A stretch of 64,000 nucleotides of DNA, from contig JACKDE010000005.1 of assembly GCA_020633675.1 (NCBI GenBank), positions 62,001 through 126,000 on the forward strand, in the 5' to 3' direction. The notes beneath the pieces are model-generated. The model did not search any database and was not told the origin of the DNA. It saw nothing but the letters and a program-made list of their open reading frames with translations. The position numbers and the translations under genes were made by a program. Positions 33,002 through 41,375 of the stretch are shown piece by piece (the stretch's first letter is position 1; the number at the start of each line of letters is the position of its first letter). Origin of the DNA: Deferribacteres bacterium (GTDB lineage: Bacteria; Zhuqueibacterota; Zhuqueibacteria; Zhuqueibacterales; Geothermadaptataceae).

Positions 33002-35368
33002 ATGCTTACAAACTATTTTCGTCTCGCCTGGCGACATCTTCAGGCAAACAAGATTGTATCTTTCATCAACATGTTTGGCTTGTCGATCGCGATTGCCTGC
33101 AGTATCACGGTGTTCCTGTTTTTACAAAACTATCAGGCATTGGACGATTTTCATGAGCATGGCGAACGCATTTTCATGGTGGAGTATGTCACCGAAGAAA
33201 ATGGTGAGCCGCAAGCGTGGGGAAATCCACCTGCGCCGATTGCAGAAGCCATGCAGGCGGACATCCCACAGGTTGAGCGTACCGTGCGCATACAGTATGA
33301 AGGGGTGCGAATTTTTCAGCAGGAAAATGTCTTCAATGAATTGCTGACCTATGCGGATAGCGGCTTTTTCGACATGTTTACGTTTCCGCTGCAGTATGGT
33401 GACCCGGCCGCGTTGACTGATCCAAGTGCAATCATCTTAAGTGCTGAAATGGCAAAAAAGTATTTCCCTGATGAGATACCGATCGGGCGGACGATCACGC
33501 TGGTGACAGGCAATCTGGAGCGCAAACAATTTATCGTGCAGGGCGTTGCGAAACCGTTCCCCAATAACACCGGCTTCTATTTTCAATTTCTCACCGGCTA
33601 CCATGTCGTGCATGAACGGCTCAAATCAGCGGGCTGGGACAGCCGTAGCAGAGGAATTTTTGTGCAATTGCACCGACCGGAAGATGCCAAAGCGGTTTCT
33701 ACGCAGATACAGCGGTATCTTCCGATTTTCAACGCCAACAATCCGGAGACGCCGATCAGTGCATTCGTGCTCGACAACCTGCGCCATCCCGCGCCCAAAG
33801 CGTACAATGTCATCAATCGTCCGGCGGAGGTGCTGCACCCGGCTTTGACATTGGTCTTTTCTCTCATTGCATTGGCAATGATGGCCCTTTCCTGCTTCAA
33901 TTACGTCAATATTTCGCTCGGCGCTGCTTCGAGGCGCTTGAAAGAAATCGGCGTGCGAAAGGTGTTGGGCGGATTGCGTCGTCAGCTCATCGGCCAGTTT
34001 ATGGCGGAAAACCTGCTGCTCTGCTTTGCTGCCTTGGTCTTCGGATTGATGCTGACAGAAATCGTTTTTATCCCGCTTTTAAATGAAATCATGGTGCTGA
34101 AAATTGCGCTCTCTTTTGCCGGCAATGCAACACTGTGGCTGTTTTTGGTCGCACTGCTGGCCTTCACCGCCCTCGCTTCCGGTGCCTACCCGGCGCTCTA
34201 CATCTCGGCATTCCGGCCGGTTGCGATCCTCGCAGGCAAGCTCAAATTCAACAGCAAAAATGTCTTCCGACGCGGCTTGCTGGCCATCCAGTTCGGACTG
34301 GCGTTTTTTGCCATTATCGTCACCGTTGTGTTGCTGACGGCTGCGCGGCAGTGGGAAAATGTGTCGTGGGGATACGACCCGCGCGACACAGTTGTTGTGC
34401 AGCTCACCGAAAGCCGTCAATTTGATTTGCTGAAAAACGAGCTTTTGAAGAGCGCGGCTGTGCAGGGCATCGCCGGTTCAGCCAACCATGTCGGGCAATC
34501 CTTCCGGCGCGAAAACATCGAGTTCGGTATGGAAAAACAGCAGATTTTCTGCTTCGATGTCGGGCCGGACTATCCGCAAGTTCTGGGGCTGGATTTGCGT
34601 GCAGGTCGCTTTTTTGACCCGATGCGCCGCGTCGAAGATGAGACGGCGGTGGTCGTCAACGAAGCGTTCGTGCGCAAGCAGGATTGGCAGCAGCCGGTTG
34701 GGAAACAGGTTCGCATCGCGCAGCAGGACTACACTGTTATCGGCGTGGTCGGCGATTTCAAAATATTCGGCTCCGGGGCGGTGTTGCCAGCGCTGTTTTT
34801 TCGTGCCGAGCCTTCGAAATACAGCTATCTGATCGCGCGTTTTGCCAACCTCGACGATCGCCAAATCGGCCAGGACATCGAACAGGCGTGGCAGCAGCTT
34901 TTCCCCAATGTGCCTGCCAATCACTTCCTGCAAAGCAATGTTTTTGAAGGCTTTTATCGGGCTTTTCGCAATGTGTCGAACACCTTCGGGTATGTAGCCG
35001 GCTTGGCCTTGCTGATCGCGTGCATGGGACTCTATGGCCTGGCGAGCCAGCATTTTTCACGCCGCCTGAAGGAGATGGGGATCCGAAAATTGCTGGGGGC
35101 GCCGGTCGCGCAAATTGTATTGCTGGTCAATCGCGAGTTCGGCGTGTTGCTGGTGCTGGCGGGTGTGTTTGCCAGCGTGCTCTGCTTTATCGGCATCACC
35201 ATTTTAGTGCAATTTGCCGAGGAATTTACCGGGCCGTTTCAACCGGGTATCGGGCCCTTTTTTCTGGCGAATGTTCTGGTTTTGTTGACAGCAGCGCTGG
35301 CGGTTGGGCAACAATCGTGGCAGGTGGCCAAGGTCAATTTGGCGGAGGTGTTGAAAAATAAAGAATGA
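33002..35368 (+). CDS. FtsX/MacB-like permease 6 of 9, most divergent copy
   Basis: This 788-residue member starts MLTNYFRLAWRHLQANKIVS; only a weak AAGG lies upstream of the ATG. Coupling motifs remain: KEIGVRKVLGG (about 311) and KEMGIRKLLGA (about 687). The C-terminal end is AKVNLAEVLKNKE instead of the ANPVxSLRYE tail of all other copies, and the final TMs are unlike the rest. It is therefore a separate subfamily that has not taken part in the sequence exchange seen between neighbours. A 1-kb repeat-rich gap follows. Confidence 0.86.
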   Translation: MLTNYFRLAWRHLQANKIVSFINMFGLSIAIACSITVFLFLQNYQALDDFHEHGERIFMVEYVTEENGEPQAWGNPPAPIAEAMQADIPQVERTVRIQYEGVRIFQQENVFNELLTYADSGFFDMFTFPLQYGDPAALTDPSAIILSAEMAKKYFPDEIPIGRTITLVTGNLERKQFIVQGVAKPFPNNTGFYFQFLTGYHVVHERLKSAGWDSRSRGIFVQLHRPEDAKAVSTQIQRYLPIFNANNPETPISAFVLDNLRHPAPKAYNVINRPAEVLHPALTLVFSLIALAMMALSCFNYVNISLGAASRRLKEIGVRKVLGGLRRQLIGQFMAENLLLCFAALVFGLMLTEIVFIPLLNEIMVLKIALSFAGNATLWLFLVALLAFTALASGAYPALYISAFRPVAILAGKLKFNSKNVFRRGLLAIQFGLAFFAIIVTVVLLTAARQWENVSWGYDPRDTVVVQLTESRQFDLLKNELLKSAAVQGIAGSANHVGQSFRRENIEFGMEKQQIFCFDVGPDYPQVLGLDLRAGRFFDPMRRVEDETAVVVNEAFVRKQDWQQPVGKQVRIAQQDYTVIGVVGDFKIFGSGAVLPALFFRAEPSKYSYLIARFANLDDRQIGQDIEQAWQQLFPNVPANHFLQSNVFEGFYRAFRNVSNTFGYVAGLALLIACMGLYGLASQHFSRRLKEMGIRKLLGAPVAQIVLLVNREFGVLLVLAGVFASVLCFIGITILVQFAEEFTGPFQPGIGPFFLANVLVLLTAALAVGQQSWQVAKVNLAEVLKNKE

Positions 35369-35437
35369 GCAGGGCGAGTTGCCGTGCAGCACGGCGCAAC
35401 ATGCACCGTGTCATTTGAACAAAAGTTTGTCGAAGTT

Positions 35438-35460
35438 ATTAATCCCGTCCTTCAGGGCGG
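35438..35460 (+). repeat. Half copy of the REPIN-like element
   Basis: ATTAATCCCGTCCTTCAGGG continues with CGG and matches the left end of the element at 6830-7007 with one change. It is followed by AAAAAAA. Confidence 0.75.
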
Positions 35461-35577
35461 AAAAAAACAGAGCTTCTTTTAGTTCTAACCTGCATTCTTC
35501 ACAAATTTGCGTTTTACGCTCAAAGTTACAAACCTGCTAATTCATGTAGGCCGAATTTTATGCGGCAATTTGAAAAT

Positions 35578-35774
35578 GGCGGATACAATCCGCCCTACCT
35601 TTAAGATGCTACTTGCTGAACTCCGATAGGGGTGGAACGTTTATAGTTGTTTGGCGCAAAAATCAATAAAACTCCGTAGGAGTGGCATGCAAGTTGGCTG
35701 CTATGTCACCCCGCAGGGGTTCAGCTTCAAATGGAATCAATTGCCTGGCTATAAACATCTCACTCCTTTGGAGT
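35578..35774. repeat. Cluster of short palindromes within a mirror-symmetric element
   Basis: In order: GGCGGATACAATCCGCC (35578-35594), ACTCCGATAGGGGT (35620-35633), ACTCCGTAGGAGT (35671-35683), ACCCCGCAGGGGT (35708-35720) and ACTCCTTTGGAGT (35762-35774). The last three are 5-bp stems with 3-nt loops. GTTTATAG (35639-35646) and CTATAAAC (35749-35756) are inverted copies that make the block symmetric. Similar CTCCGTAGGAGT repeats occur in other bacterial phyla. Confidence 0.8.
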
Positions 35775-35950
35775 TTCTCTTCGTTATCCACACATTATTT
35801 GGACGCCTATGGCGAAGGTGGGTCTCCATGATCTGCTGGCAACGATGGATTCCGGGGCACGCTTTGCTCGCCCGGAAGGACAATGGATCGGAGTCAAGCG
35901 CCAAATCAATCCGTTTTACAAACTATTTTTGTGACATTCTATTTTTATAA

Positions 35951-36075
35951 ACTTTTGTTTTTGCTTGGTTTTAGCAACCTTGTCATTCAGGAGGAATCTA
36001 TTTGGCATCGTGAAAAAGTATTGCCGAAATCCGCAAAGATGTCAAAATAGATGCCGACTGCATGACAATCAGGGC
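35951..36075 (+). repeat. Dispersed repeat, copy 2 of 2
   Basis: It shares ordered blocks with 16834-16960: CTTTTGTTTTT, CCTTGTCATTCAG, GTCAAAATAGATGC and CATGACAAT. Confidence 0.75.
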
Positions 36076-36395
36076 ATTTTTGTACTCACTGGCGACTCAT
36101 TTAATTCGTACAACGGGCTTAACTTATTCAAAAGTCTTTGCGATTTCTTTGCGTCATTGCGGCTTTGCGTGTGCGCTTGTTTTTCCTCGCCACTTTGGTG
36201 CACTTGACTTCATCTAAATCGCATGGCATGTGCGCTGGCGTACATGTGCTGTTATGCAAACGGATAGCTTCCTGCTTCCCTGGCTGCCTTTTAGACCAAA
36301 ACTCCCCTGAACATCCAACTGGTATAATTATTGGCTATTGGCATATAACAAATTGCCGATTCCAATCAATTGCTCATTGCCAAATGGAGCCAATG

Positions 36396-38804
36396 ATGTT
36401 TAAAAACTACCTGAAAATCGCGTTTCGCACCCTGTGGAAGCACAAGACCTTTTCTGCGATTAACTTGATCGGACTGGCCATCAGCCTGGCAGTGTGTCTG
36501 TTGTTGATCACGTTTATCCGGCACCAGCAGCGCTTCGATCATTTTCATGCCAACGCTGACCGGATTTTCCGCGTGATCACAGATATCGAAGGCCCGCTCA
36601 TCGGCAAAACAAGCCTGGCGACCACACCGGGTCCGCTGGCGGAAGCCTTGCGCGCCAGTCTGCCGCACATCGAATCGATCGTGCAAATGCGGCGGCTCGG
36701 CATGAAGGCGCACAACCAGCGCACCACGCTTGCTTTTGACGGCTTGTACACGGAGCCCAGCTTCCTGTCGGTTTTTGATTTTCCACTGATCGCAGGCGAC
36801 GCCAAAAGTGCGCTGGTCGAGCCATTTTCGATCCTGCTGACCGAAAGCCTGGCGAAAACTTATTTCGGCAGCACTGATGTGGTGGGTGAAGTGCTGGTGC
36901 GCGACAATGGTGATCCGTATCGCATCACCGGCGTGCTGCGCGATGTACCGGCGGCCAGTCATCTGCAATTTCAAGCGGTAGTTTCATACAGCACCCTCGA
37001 AGTGCTCGATGCCCGAAATCCCGGCAAGCTGGCACTGAATGACTGGAGCATTTTTACCAGAACCTACACTTACATGCTGCTCGGCGATGACATGTCGGCA
37101 GCTTCATTGCAGCAAAGTTTGAACATCATTCACGGCCGTTTTGTGCCCACGGAGCCAAACGAATTTGGAGACCGGGCGGATGGCTTTGAGGTGCAGGCGC
37201 TAACAAACATCAATTTGGGCAGAGAGCTGGCCAACGAAATCGGGCAATTCATGCCTGGCACCACCGTTTACATCCTGTCGGTTTTGGCGGCGCTCATCAT
37301 GCTGATCGCCTGCTTCAATTACATCAGCTTGAGCGTTGCGCGCTCGCTGAAACGCGCAAAAGAAGTCGGTATCCGCAGAGTTGCCGGAGCCTGGCGGCAG
37401 CAGTTGATCGCGCAGTTTTTAACCGAGTCGGTTCTCACTGCCCTGCTGGCGATGGCGGCGGCCTGGGTGCTGCTGCTGGAGCTCATTCCGGCGTTCAACA
37501 ACCTGACCTTTGTACGCGACATGCAGGCCGAAATCACCAGCGAGGTGTTGTTCGATCCCTGGCTTTACCTGGCATTCCTGGGCTTCAGCATTTTGATTGG
37601 GTTGCTGGCAGGCCTGTTTCCTGCCCTCAGTTTGTCAGCATTTTTGCCGGTGAAAGTGTTGAAAGGCTTGTCACAGATTCGCGGTTTTTCTGCGCTCACC
37701 TTCCGGCGCATTTTGATCGTGGTGCAATTTTCCCTGGCGCTCATTTTTATCATTCTGACCGGTTTTATCTATCAGCAAGTCAATTTCATGCTGCAAGCGG
37801 ACTATGGTTTTGATCGCGACCATCTTGTGTTTGTCGAGTTGCAGGACATGTCCTATACGCAATTCCGCCAGAAAATGATGTCGCATCCGAGCGTACAAAG
37901 CGTGTCGGCGGCTTCTGCGATTCCGCTGGGCGGCCAAACCTTTCAGCGCGGCAAAACAGCCGGAATGGACAACAATCTCTCGATTTGCGTTCTGGCAATC
38001 GACGAGCATTTTATCGACGATCTCGGTTTATCGTTGCTGGCCGGGCGCAATTTCGACCCAGCGCGCGCCACCGAAAACCAAAGCATTATTCTGAGCGAAA
38101 AGGCGGTGCGGGATTTCGGGTTTGCCTCTCCACAGGATGCCATCGGCAAAGTGGTCATTTTGGAAGAGACGCAGCCACATACCGTCGCCGGCGTGATCAA
38201 AGAGTTTTCGTTTCGCAAATTATCAAGTGCCGCACCGCCATTAGCGTTGCGCTATGATCCAGGCTGGTTCCGCTATGCTGCCGTCCGATTCCATGGCATG
38301 CAATTGCCGGACATGCTTGCACATTTGCGCGCGACCTGGCAGGACTTTGCGCAAGCGCCACCCCTGCGTTACGTCTTTTTCGACGAGCACCTTGAAGCCC
38401 AGTATGCCAGCATGCGCGATACCATTTATATTTTGAGTTTGACTTCCGCTTTTGCGATTTTGATTGCCTGCCTTGGTTTGCTCGGCATGGTGATTTTCGG
38501 CATCGAAACACGTACCAAAGAGGTCGGCGTGCGCAAAATTTTGGGCGCGGGCGTGGCGGGGCTGGTGCTTTTGCTGTCACGGAGTTTTGTGCAATTGCTG
38601 GTGATCGCGGCGGTCATCGCTGTGCCGCTCTGTTTGTTGATGACGAATGTCCTGCTGCAACATTTTTCACAACGCGCGCCGTTGAGCGTTGGGCTGTTCG
38701 TTTGGCCGGTGCTGGCCCTGCTCGTAGTGGCGATTGTGACCATCGGCTCGCAGACAATTCGCGCCGCTCTGGCGAATCCGGTCAATGTGCTGCATCGCGA
38801 ATAA
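36396..38804 (+). CDS. FtsX/MacB-like permease 7 of 9
   Basis: This 802-residue member starts at the second of two adjacent ATGs, with GGAG 7 nt upstream; the 5' extension of the frame has no ribosome binding site. It begins MFKNYLKIAFRTLWKHKTFS. Coupling motifs are KEVGIRRVAGA (about 319) and KEVGVRKILGA (about 706). The middle (VVQFSLALIF, then FMLQADYGFDRDHLVFVELQ) is closest to permease 9, so 7 and 9 form a subgroup. It ends RAALANPVNVLHRE. Confidence 0.87.
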   Translation: MFKNYLKIAFRTLWKHKTFSAINLIGLAISLAVCLLLITFIRHQQRFDHFHANADRIFRVITDIEGPLIGKTSLATTPGPLAEALRASLPHIESIVQMRRLGMKAHNQRTTLAFDGLYTEPSFLSVFDFPLIAGDAKSALVEPFSILLTESLAKTYFGSTDVVGEVLVRDNGDPYRITGVLRDVPAASHLQFQAVVSYSTLEVLDARNPGKLALNDWSIFTRTYTYMLLGDDMSAASLQQSLNIIHGRFVPTEPNEFGDRADGFEVQALTNINLGRELANEIGQFMPGTTVYILSVLAALIMLIACFNYISLSVARSLKRAKEVGIRRVAGAWRQQLIAQFLTESVLTALLAMAAAWVLLLELIPAFNNLTFVRDMQAEITSEVLFDPWLYLAFLGFSILIGLLAGLFPALSLSAFLPVKVLKGLSQIRGFSALTFRRILIVVQFSLALIFIILTGFIYQQVNFMLQADYGFDRDHLVFVELQDMSYTQFRQKMMSHPSVQSVSAASAIPLGGQTFQRGKTAGMDNNLSICVLAIDEHFIDDLGLSLLAGRNFDPARATENQSIILSEKAVRDFGFASPQDAIGKVVILEETQPHTVAGVIKEFSFRKLSSAAPPLALRYDPGWFRYAAVRFHGMQLPDMLAHLRATWQDFAQAPPLRYVFFDEHLEAQYASMRDTIYILSLTSAFAILIACLGLLGMVIFGIETRTKEVGVRKILGAGVAGLVLLLSRSFVQLLVIAAVIAVPLCLLMTNVLLQHFSQRAPLSVGLFVWPVLALLVVAIVTIGSQTIRAALANPVNVLHRE

Positions 38805-38860
38805 ATTTATGGCGAAATTGATAAAAATCGATCACTGTGCATCGCAAAATGGAGTCCAAA

Positions 38861-41251
38861 ATGCTGAGAAATTTTATAAAAACCACCTTTCGTAATTTGT
38901 TGAAAAATAAAGCACACGCGGCCATTAATGTCATCGGGCTCTCGCTGGGAATGACCTGTGCAGTGATCATTTTCCGGGTGATTCAATTCGAAACCAGTTT
39001 TGAGGCTTTTCAGGAAAACGGCGACCGCATTTTCAGGATAGTCCACAATGATACCGAATTCGATACAGATGACTACAGTCCGGGTGTGCCGATTCCGCTG
39101 CCGGAAGCGCTGCGTCTCGATTTTCCTGAAATAGATGCGTTGACCATTGTCGATAGCAATTTCGGTTCAGTGGTGATCTCGGTTGAACGCCCGGATGGCA
39201 GCATTGCACGCTTCGAAGAAGAGCAAAGCGTCTCGCATGTGAACCAGGATTATCTACGCATGTTTACCATGAACTGGTTGGCTGGCAATCCGGAAAGTGC
39301 GCTTGCCAATCCAAAATCTGCTGTCATTTCGCGCTCTCTGGCGCAGAAATATTTTGGTGATGAGAATCCATTGGGCAAACAGCTTACCTATAACAATCGC
39401 CTGACCTTTCAGGTGACCGGCCTGATCGAAGATATGCCAGAGAATACAGAAATGCCCCTGAACCTGTTGCTGGCTTTTGATACAAAAGAGCGCGGTAGCG
39501 ACAATTGGGGCAGCATTTCGGGAGCAGTGCAATGTTACGTGATGCTACCGGAGCATATCAACTCGGAGCAGATCGATGCGCGCCTGCATGATTTTTTTGC
39601 CAAGCACCGCAGCGAGGAGCGCGCGCAACACTTCCTATTTTGGCTTCAACCTTTGCGTGAAATGCATTTCGATCAGCGCTTTGGAACGTTTGGCGACCAC
39701 GTGACGGCGCGCGAAACATTGTGGGCATTGGGCCTGATCGGCGTTTTTCTCATCATCACAGCCTGCATCAATTTTGTCAATTTAAATACAGCCGTGGCCA
39801 TTGAACGCGCTAAAGAAGTTGGCGTGCGCAAGGTGCTCGGCGGCACGCGCCGGCAGCTGGCCACCCAATTCTTGGGCGAAACGGCATTGATCACCTTTGC
39901 CGCCATCGCCATTTCCATCGCGGCGGTGGAAATCGTGATGCCGCAGATGAAAACGCTGCTCGGCTATCCGCTTTCTGCAAACATTTTTGCCGACGCACAG
40001 ATGGGTGTCTTTCTGCTGACGTTGTTTGCGCTGGTCACGATCAGCGCCGGATTTTACCCGGCGCTCTATCTCTCCGGCTTCAGCCCGATCGATGCCATCC
40101 GGCAAAAAGTGCGCTCGCAGTATGGCGATGGTTTGCGGTTGCGCAAAGGGCTGGTGATTGTGCAAATCGCCATTTCACAGGTGATGATCATCGGCACCAT
40201 CGTGATCAGCAAGCAGATGGATTTTTTTCGCAGCTACGACATGGGCTTCAACAAGGATGCCATTGTTGAAATCTCGTTGCCGGACAATGAGCGTGCGCAA
40301 ATTGAGCGGCTGAAAAGCAGCATTCTGCAAAATCCGACTATCCGCAGCATGGCCTACTCGAATACCGGCACCGCTTCCAATAATACATGGAATGGCAACT
40401 ATAAGCTCACTGATGGTGAAGAACTCAGGAAAGGCGATGCGCAGATCAAGTTTGTCGATGAGGATTTTCTGGAAACCTACAGCATCAATCTGATAGCGGG
40501 CAAAAATCTTACGGCTGCGGATACGGTCAGCGACTTCCTGGTCAGCCAGGCATTTGTCGAAGAAGTCGGTTACGGAGCACGCTATCACGATATCATTGGC
40601 AGGAACCTGACCATTTGGGGACGGAGTGCACCGATTGTTGGCGTGGTCAAAAACTTCAACACCACCTCGCTGCACGACAAAATGCCGCCGGTGGTGTTGG
40701 CCGGGCAAAACCGCTACCAAATGGCCGCCGTCAAAATCGACATGAAGGATGTTAGCGCCACGCTGGAGAGCATCGAGCAGGCATGGACGGCGGTCTACCC
40801 CGAATTTGTCTACGATTTTGCCTTTCTCGACGAATCGATCGAGCACTTTTATGAAGAAGAACAGGCGACAAGCTACCTGATCAATGCTTTCGCGGCGATT
40901 GCCATTTTGATCGGCTGTCTCGGTTTGTTCGGGCTGATTTCCTACATGGCTTCGCGGCGCACCAAAGAGATCGGCATTCGCAAAGTGCTGGGTGCGACCT
41001 TCACCAACGTCCTGACTTTGCTTTCAAAAGAGCTGACCTTGCTCGCGATATTGGCGTTCGTCGTCGCTGCGCCGGTTGCTTACTATCTGATGCAATCCTG
41101 GCTGGCGGACTTTGCCTACCGCATCGAGCTCGGTGCGGGTTTACTCGGCTATGCGCTGCTGGCTTCCTGTGCGTTGGTGCTGCTGACCGTCGGCTACAAA
41201 TCCGTGCGGGTGGCACTGGCCAATCCGGTCGACTCGCTGCGCTGCGAGTAG
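38861..41251 (+). CDS. FtsX/MacB-like permease 8 of 9
   Basis: This 796-residue member starts at the ATG behind GGAG (6 nt spacing), beginning MLRNFIKTTFRNLLKNKAHA. Coupling motifs are KEVGVRKVLGG (about 315) and KEIGIRKVLGA (about 700). TM7-8 (FVVAAPVAYYLMQSWLADFA) differ from the other copies, but the RVALANPVDSLRCE tail is kept. The spacer to permease 7 is 56 nt, so the two are probably co-transcribed. Confidence 0.87.
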   Translation: MLRNFIKTTFRNLLKNKAHAAINVIGLSLGMTCAVIIFRVIQFETSFEAFQENGDRIFRIVHNDTEFDTDDYSPGVPIPLPEALRLDFPEIDALTIVDSNFGSVVISVERPDGSIARFEEEQSVSHVNQDYLRMFTMNWLAGNPESALANPKSAVISRSLAQKYFGDENPLGKQLTYNNRLTFQVTGLIEDMPENTEMPLNLLLAFDTKERGSDNWGSISGAVQCYVMLPEHINSEQIDARLHDFFAKHRSEERAQHFLFWLQPLREMHFDQRFGTFGDHVTARETLWALGLIGVFLIITACINFVNLNTAVAIERAKEVGVRKVLGGTRRQLATQFLGETALITFAAIAISIAAVEIVMPQMKTLLGYPLSANIFADAQMGVFLLTLFALVTISAGFYPALYLSGFSPIDAIRQKVRSQYGDGLRLRKGLVIVQIAISQVMIIGTIVISKQMDFFRSYDMGFNKDAIVEISLPDNERAQIERLKSSILQNPTIRSMAYSNTGTASNNTWNGNYKLTDGEELRKGDAQIKFVDEDFLETYSINLIAGKNLTAADTVSDFLVSQAFVEEVGYGARYHDIIGRNLTIWGRSAPIVGVVKNFNTTSLHDKMPPVVLAGQNRYQMAAVKIDMKDVSATLESIEQAWTAVYPEFVYDFAFLDESIEHFYEEEQATSYLINAFAAIAILIGCLGLFGLISYMASRRTKEIGIRKVLGATFTNVLTLLSKELTLLAILAFVVAAPVAYYLMQSWLADFAYRIELGAGLLGYALLASCALVLLTVGYKSVRVALANPVDSLRCE

Positions 41252-41375
41252 CGTTTTCTGGCCATGTCATAAAATTGGCTGACAGCGGAGCGCCGGGAAT
41301 CCAGTTGCTGCCGCGGTCAGGTTAAAAAATCAACGTGATTTGCGAAAATCACTAAACTTGATGTTCGAGGGTACG

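Larger units (their letters stand above)
35369..36395. other. One-kilobase intergenic gap packed with small palindromes and repeats
   Basis: No gene is supported. From left to right it holds a half REPIN-like hairpin (35438-35460), a cluster of five palindromes (35578-35774) and a dispersed repeat (35951-36075). Any promoter for permeases 7-9 must lie in the last 300 bp, but I cannot assign one. Confidence 0.65.

Noticed and set aside
35578..35774. CRISPR-like array from regularly spaced palindromes
   Set aside because: Repeats are only 13 bp, vary in sequence, and spacing is uneven (37-54 bp). No cas genes are near.
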